Shown here piece by piece: positions 15,942-19,519 of a stretch of 19,519 nucleotides of DNA. The notes beneath the pieces were generated by a model. The model was not told where the DNA came from. It worked only from the letters and a program-made list of their open reading frames with translations, and made no database searches. The position numbers and the translations under genes are program-made. The first letter of the stretch is position 1; the number at the start of each line of letters is the position of its first letter. Source of the DNA: Methylotenera_A sp044222005 (GTDB lineage Bacteria; Pseudomonadota; Gammaproteobacteria; Burkholderiales; Methylophilaceae); assembly GCA_044222005.1 (NCBI GenBank), contig JBGANY010000020.1, positions 1 through 19,519 on the forward strand. Reading direction: 5' to 3'.

Positions 15942-15988
15942 AGACTTAAAATCTCTCGACTTTACGGTCGTGCCGGTTCGATTCCGGC
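15942..15988 (+). repeat. Attachment-site core, copy 2 (junction of elements A and B)
   Basis: It is identical to 7229-7275. Unlike that copy it is followed by CCCGGGCACCA, the correct 3' end of tRNA-Leu, up to 15999. The 5' half of the tRNA is absent, so this is a tRNA fragment, not a gene. Confidence 0.9.
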
Positions 15989-15999
15989 CCCGGGCACCA

Positions 16000-16453
16000 A
16001 TAGCCATGCGGCTTTCAGCGATTCTAGCTACTTTACAAATAGTCTCTTGTGTTAATGTTTGGGCAGTTTTTGGGCAGCTCTATCATTCTATTAAGAATAA
16101 TATTTAAGCTTGTATCTTGCCATAACTTTTTGCTTATATCTTAATGAAGATTCCTGCATTATTCCAAAGTGGTTATTTGTTCGAGCCTAGAATGGCTCAC
16201 CAACTCAGACAAAAATGAGAACTGGATTCTTAAGTTTTTCATATTCTAAAGTGAGTCAGAGATGATGAATCTGGACACTGGTTAGAAGCTATTTTTCTGA
16301 GTAAATAGTAGAAACTGGCTAAAAAAATCAGCTTGGAAATACTACAGTTCATTTACATTTATTGATGTTTTTGAATGCGATTAATTACTCTATTTAAAAT
16401 ACTAATTTAAAAATGAATACAATCATCATCATGTTAATGGTCATTTGAAATAA
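16000..16453. other. AT-rich stretch without a gene
   Basis: No frame of convincing length or ribosome site is seen. The only notable items are the 19-bp repeat at 16059 and several short homopolymer tracts. It may hold end sequences of element B. Confidence 0.6.
16059..16077 (+). repeat. 19-bp repeat TTGGGCAGTTTTTGGGCAG, left copy
   Basis: It is identical and in the same direction as 18298-18316. Each copy is itself two TTGGGCAG units, 11 bp apart, which suggests a protein-binding site such as an integrase arm site. It lies 70 bp inside the left end of element B. Confidence 0.7.
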
Positions 16454-16457
16454 TTGC

Positions 16458-16485
16458 TTGATTTAGTTATGCTACACACTATAGA
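16458..16485 (+). promoter_or_regulatory. Candidate promoter of the exported-protein gene
   Basis: TTGATT (16458-16463) and TATAGA (16480-16485) are separated by 16 bp, about 30 bases before the start codon. Confidence 0.45.
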
Positions 16486-16514
16486 TTTACATCAAATAAA
16501 AAAAGGAAACTGGA

Positions 16515-17249
16515 ATGTATTTTAATGTACAGGGTTTGGCGAAAATTATTATTATTACAATAATAGGATTAAGTTACTCGACTCTGGTACATGCAGAAAA
16601 AAAGAAGATTGCTGGAGCCAAAACAAGTAAATATGGAAAATCAAAATGGGTTGAAGAACCATCAAGCTTCTTAAGTATTCAGTTTGGAAAACCTCTCTCT
16701 AGTAAAGTATCGTCAGAATGTCCAAGAACAGAGCCTATTCTAAAATTTAACGAAACTGCTGGAATAATGGAGACTGTTGGTGGTAGAGATTTAGATATTG
16801 CAGCTATAGATGCAATGCCTGATGGGAGCTATTGTTTTAAAGAAAGAGGTTCTATGAATATAATGCCAATACGGGTTCTACCTTTTTCTGACAATGCAAA
16901 AGTATCAACTGATGATGGTTCGATAGAAGGGAATGTTGAGCAAATAGAAATTAATTTTGTAACATCAAGCTTTGATGCTGTTAGTAGAATACTTATAGAA
17001 AAATACGGCAAGCCACATACAAAATCAGTTGCTCAGGTTAAAACAAAGGGTGGTGCGGAGTTTGATAATCAAATTCTTAATTGGGCTGGTAATAATATTT
17101 CGATTCACGTTGAGTCTTTTGCTAATAGACAAATTTATTCAGGATTAATCTATGACTCTGGCATAGTTTCCATATCTACTAGGAACTATATCGAGAGGGA
17201 GGGTAAGGCAAGTAATAAAGCACTTCAAGATTCTGCATCTAAACTTTGA
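16515..17249 (+). CDS. Exported protein of unknown function (element B)
   Basis: ATG 16515 has AAGGA 7 bases upstream. The 244-residue precursor has a signal peptide (KIIIITIIGLSYSTLVHA, cut near residue 27), so the product is periplasmic or secreted. The mature part starts very basic (EKKKIAGAKTSKYGKSKW). It contains FDAVSRILIEKYGKPHTKSV and later a region that alternates like beta strands (NISIHVESF, GIVSISTRNYI). Two Cys could form a disulfide. I do not recognise a family, though the EKYGKP pattern recurs in uncharacterised proteobacterial exported proteins. Its codons are AT-rich compared with the adhesin and TolC genes. Confidence 0.75.
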   Translation: MYFNVQGLAKIIIITIIGLSYSTLVHAEKKKIAGAKTSKYGKSKWVEEPSSFLSIQFGKPLSSKVSSECPRTEPILKFNETAGIMETVGGRDLDIAAIDAMPDGSYCFKERGSMNIMPIRVLPFSDNAKVSTDDGSIEGNVEQIEINFVTSSFDAVSRILIEKYGKPHTKSVAQVKTKGGAEFDNQILNWAGNNISIHVESFANRQIYSGLIYDSGIVSISTRNYIEREGKASNKALQDSASKL

Positions 17250-17335
17250 TTAGCATGGACTCATATAGACTATAAAAAGCTAGAAAACGGATTCAGTTTT
17301 ATTGTCTAATGTGTACTAGCTCGGACCCCATTTTT

Positions 17336-18079
17336 TCATCTGTTATTTTGGATCTGTTCATCAATGATATGAATCGCTAAGATAAGCGTATGTGTAAGCA
17401 AAGTTTCTCTGTATTTGCGTATCAAGTGTTTCCTATTTGTATAAGACATGCCCATTTTTGCTGTTTCCCCATTGTGATAATACATATTGCGCTCAGAATA
17501 AATCAATGAGAGCAGTTCGATTCCAGAAATTGTTTTCTCGTCATCTAAATGCGCTAATACATTTTTTGCGTCATCAGTCAGAGTCTTACTAAGTTTAGAA
17601 TCGTTACTTATCCTAGCAATATACTGCTTGAAATCTTTTTTGAAGCCACTTTTTTCACTATACTCTGACTTAAGCCAAATTAAAGTTTCCTTTAACGTCT
17701 GCATTGAACCCACTCTCGATAAAAATGCTTGGGAGTAGATTTTTGACTTACTCACTCCATCTGTAACATGTGAGCTTACTTCGTTAGCGTAATGGGAAAG
17801 TGCTTCATAAGCATTCCAAACTTCCATTAATTGGATGATCTGCACATATGTGTCTCTAACATCTTTTGATTTAGTGAATGATATTTCACCTTTGAAACTA
17901 ATTTCGATGTCGATAGCTAATCGAAAACGTATGTTAAATAACCGCAGACTCCTCGGTAATTCGTCTTGCTCAAGGTCGTTCAATTCATCGAATTTTGACG
18001 AATACTGATTAATTAAATCATGCATATGGCAAATATTTTCAATATCATTTTTTCTAATTTGTTCCCGTTCATGTAACAC
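17336..18079 (-). CDS. HEPN-motif protein (element B), possible defence RNase
   Basis: The 247-residue, helix-rich, soluble product has YSERNMYYHNGE near its C-terminal third. R197-N198-x3-H202 matches the HEPN signature R-N-x3-H, seen in RNases of toxin-antitoxin and abortive-infection systems. The rest (residues 1-170) shows charged helices but no known domain. The start is uncertain: GTG 18079 has no ribosome site, and ATG at 18028 is no better. It faces the exported-protein gene with an 86-bp gap. No antitoxin gene is beside it. Location in a small mobile element fits a defence role, but this is inference from one motif. Confidence 0.65.
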   Translation of the reverse strand: MLHEREQIRKNDIENICHMHDLINQYSSKFDELNDLEQDELPRSLRLFNIRFRLAIDIEISFKGEISFTKSKDVRDTYVQIIQLMEVWNAYEALSHYANEVSSHVTDGVSKSKIYSQAFLSRVGSMQTLKETLIWLKSEYSEKSGFKKDFKQYIARISNDSKLSKTLTDDAKNVLAHLDDEKTISGIELLSLIYSERNMYYHNGETAKMGMSYTNRKHLIRKYRETLLTHTLILAIHIIDEQIQNNR

Positions 18080-18408
18080 GGGGGGCTATTTCACGCCCAA
18101 ATTGGGAGTATAAGAACATTTCTTTTATTTTTTACAAATAATCTACTTTTTTAATTGCCTCTAATGGCCATAAGGGGCAGATAGACTTACTTTCAATATT
18201 TCTAGGATATATGGCTCATGAGACATGTTGACGCTGTAAAGTCAAAGTCAATTCATCATAATATTGATATAACTTATAGCTGTAGTGGTGTACTTTCTTG
18301 GGCAGTTTTTGGGCAGTTCATGCGCAATAACCTGTCCATTCCTGACAACGTGTGCAACTAGAAACCCAGTAAACACGCGGGGATGCGAGTAGGGACGGTA
18401 GGCTTGAT
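18080..18408. other. Gene-free stretch at the right end of element B
   Basis: No coding frame is supported. It contains the right copy of the 19-bp repeat at 18298-18316, ending 92 bp before core copy 3. The promoter of the HEPN-motif gene should be here but no clear pair of boxes is seen. Confidence 0.6.
18298..18316 (+). repeat. 19-bp repeat TTGGGCAGTTTTTGGGCAG, right copy
   Basis: It is identical to 16059-16077 and in the same direction, close to the right end of element B. See that entry for the interpretation. Confidence 0.7.
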
Positions 18409-18456
18409 GAGACTTAAAATCTCTCGACTTTACGGTCGTGCCGGTTCGATTCCGGC
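18409..18456 (+). repeat. Attachment-site core, copy 3 (attR)
   Basis: It matches 7228-7275 over 48 bp and is followed by CCCGGGCACCA (to 18467), the correct tRNA-Leu 3' end, then chromosomal sequence. It is the far boundary of the inserted DNA. Confidence 0.9.
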
Positions 18457-18522
18457 CCCGGGCACCAAATTCCTCTAAAAACAGATGCCCTGCAAGCCAA
18501 TATCCATGCGGTCTCTAAGCCA

Positions 18523-18762
18523 TCATTTTTTGCAGGCTATGCTTACTACCCGGCGCTGGACAGCGTAATTTTCTAATTGATCTGCCATATAAAACCCATC
18601 AGGGCAAATGGCGCGCGCCTGTTGTCTGCAATCATTCCAGGTTAAAAAACCACTACAGGTAAGCTCTGTCCACTCGTGCGCTTCCAGCTTAGCCAACTGT
18701 GTTTGACTGGCGCAACCTATCATAAAAACGGGCAGGAATAACGGCAAAAAGATTTTAGTCAT
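18523..18762 (-). CDS. Small lipoprotein, unknown function
   Basis: The 79-residue precursor has a lipoprotein signal peptide with lipobox MIGC (Cys17), so it is anchored in a membrane by its N-terminal lipid. Four further Cys (LTCSGF, NDCRQQA, AICPDG, SIACKK) could form two disulfides in the periplasm. Its ATG overlaps the stop of the peroxiredoxin gene (ATGA), so both are made from one message. A link to redox stress is only suggested by this pairing. Confidence 0.8.
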   Translation of the reverse strand: MTKIFLPLFLPVFMIGCASQTQLAKLEAHEWTELTCSGFLTWNDCRQQARAICPDGFYMADQLENYAVQRRVVSIACKK

Positions 18763-19322
18763 TGTGTACCCCTGCTTATGATTTTGTTCTGTTGCAGGGC
18801 ACTTAAATCGTCAATGATTTCTTGCGAATGGCGTGATGTATCCACACTCAAATAACTTTTTCTCAAAACGCCGTCGGGATCGATTAAAAACGTGTAACGC
18901 TTGGCCATTTTAATAAGGCCTAAATTGGTGAGCGCACCGTATTTGCTGGCTACTGCGCCATTTTTATCGCTCAGTAACGGAAACGGCAAATGGTATTTTT
19001 TTGCGAATTCGGCATGCGAACTGCTGCCGTCCACACTCACGCCAATCACTTTTGCGCCTAGTTTTTCAAGTGCATGTAAATCATCCCTAAAGCTGCAGGC
19101 TTCCTTAGTGCAGCCAGGCGTATCATCTTTCGGGTAGAAATAGAGCACCAGCCAATTGCCACGTAAGCTGGCTAAACTCACCATCTCGCCTTTTGCATCA
19201 GGTAAATTAAAGTCTGGCGCTTTATCACCAACTCTTGGGGTAGTACCTGCCATGCTAATGCTCCTGAAACCTAAAAAAGCAATCAGTAAAATGACACTGT
19301 AAAAAGTTAATTTCATTAACAT
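18759..19322 (-). CDS. Peroxiredoxin, PrxQ/Bcp type, with N-terminal signal or anchor
   Basis: The 187 residues include the thioredoxin-fold peroxidase core, with GDKAPDFNLPD, YFYPKDDTPGCTKEAC (peroxidatic Cys71 and likely resolving Cys76, the C-x4-C pair of PrxQ), FPLLSDKNGAVASKYG and YTFLIDPDGVL. It reduces hydrogen peroxide and organic peroxides with thiol donors. Unlike the usual cytoplasmic Bcp (about 155 residues), it starts with a hydrophobic stretch (SVILLIAFLGF) that should export or anchor it, so it probably works in the periplasm. ATG 19322 and ATG 19316 are both possible starts; neither has a good ribosome site. The lipoprotein gene follows with an overlap. Confidence 0.92.
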   Translation of the reverse strand: MLMKLTFYSVILLIAFLGFRSISMAGTTPRVGDKAPDFNLPDAKGEMVSLASLRGNWLVLYFYPKDDTPGCTKEACSFRDDLHALEKLGAKVIGVSVDGSSSHAEFAKKYHLPFPLLSDKNGAVASKYGALTNLGLIKMAKRYTFLIDPDGVLRKSYLSVDTSRHSQEIIDDLSALQQNKIISRGTQ

Positions 19323-19443
19323 TGCGATTTTTAATAATTGAAATTTAGAGTAACGAAACTATTAAATAGTTTTCAAACAAGAAAATGGATTTTAACAGGA
19401 AAACAAATTGAATAATTATGAGAAAATGCTAGCTTGATAAAAC

Positions 19444-19519
19444 GCCCCCGTAGCTCAGTGGATAGAGCATCCCCCTCCTAAGGGGAGGGCCACACGTTCG
19501 ATTCGTGTCGGGGGCGCCA
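19444..19519 (+). tRNA. tRNA-Arg(CCU)
   Basis: A full cloverleaf is visible: acceptor GCCCCCG/CGGGGGC, D stem GCTC/GAGC, anticodon stem TCCCC/GGGGA with loop CTCCTAA (anticodon CCT), and T stem ACACG/CGTGT, with CCA encoded at the window end. It decodes AGG. A weak promoter (TTGAAT at 19408 and TAGCTT at 19430) may precede it. Confidence 0.95.

Larger units (their letters stand above)
7276..15988. mobile_element. Element A: integrated capsid-encoding phage satellite, about 8.7 kb
   Basis: It is bounded by tRNA-Leu core repeats at 7229-7275 and 15942-15988. It carries a tyrosine integrase beside the right repeat, an AlpA-like regulator, a replication-type gene, HK97 prohead protease and major capsid protein, and two P27-like small terminase proteins, all leftward. 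At the other end are three rightward cargo genes with integron cassette hallmarks. No portal, large terminase, tail, holin or lysin gene is present. This matches the size and gene logic of phage satellites such as capsid-forming PICI. A shrunken prophage is the alternative. The exact crossover point within the core cannot be told from sequence. Confidence 0.8.
15989..18456. mobile_element. Element B: recombinase-less insertion, about 2.5 kb
   Basis: It lies between tRNA-Leu core copies 2 and 3. It is clearly AT-richer than the genes on both flanks. It carries two convergent genes (an exported protein and a HEPN-motif protein) and a 19-bp repeat just inside each end. No integrase is present. 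It may be a non-autonomous passenger moved by an integrase in trans, or what is left of an older element. Confidence 0.65.

Noticed and set aside
15936..15999. A tRNA-Leu gene at the second or third core copy
   Set aside because: Both copies lack the 5' acceptor strand and D arm, so they are tRNA fragments made by integration.
1..19519. CRISPR array, rRNA genes or insertion sequences
   Set aside because: No regularly spaced repeats, rRNA-like stretches, or transposase frames with terminal inverted repeats were seen.

Overview
The window looks like a chromosome segment of a moderate-GC Gram-negative bacterium, most likely a betaproteobacterium of the Methylophilaceae (Methylotenera-like) type. 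That placement is inferred from the gene style: a TolC-type exporter with an extra C-terminal domain beside a giant RTX adhesin. It was not tested by any search.

Layout. (1) 1-4863: the 3' part of a giant type I-secreted adhesin (cadherin/Ig-like repeats, von Willebrand A domain, RTX repeats, C-terminal secretion domain), closed by a strong terminator. (2) 5118-7058: its likely partner, a TolC-family outer-membrane channel with an extra C-terminal NTF2/Cds6-like domain, then another terminator. (3) 7200-18467: a tRNA-Leu(UAA) gene interrupted by two integrated elements in tandem, marked by three copies of a 47-48 bp piece of the tRNA (7229-7275, 15942-15988, 18409-18456). (4) 18523-19322 (minus): a PrxQ/Bcp peroxiredoxin and an overlapping small lipoprotein. 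(5) 19444-19519: tRNA-Arg(CCU).

Element A (about 8.7 kb) looks like a compact phage satellite that encodes capsid proteins. One leftward, mostly translation-coupled gene string runs integrase, unknown, AlpA-like regulator, small ORF, DUF1376-type replication protein, two small ORFs, HK97 prohead protease, HK97 major capsid protein, unknown, a Cys/His-rich 57-residue ORF and two P27-like small terminase proteins. It has no portal, large terminase, tail or lysis gene. Its other end carries rightward cargo with the hallmarks of integron gene cassettes: matching G^TTRRRY core sites, one complete attC and one half attC. The cargo encodes a membrane protein, a HEPN-motif protein and a small exported protein.

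Element B (about 2.5 kb) has no recombinase. It carries a secreted protein and a second HEPN-motif protein. A 19-bp repeat lies just inside each of its ends.

The tRNA-Leu copy next to element A has lost the 3' half of its acceptor stem. The correct 3' end exists only at the two downstream copies, so recombination between the first copy and either of the others would rebuild a complete tRNA gene. The satellite with its cassette cargo, and this reversible tRNA interruption, are the most interesting parts of the window.
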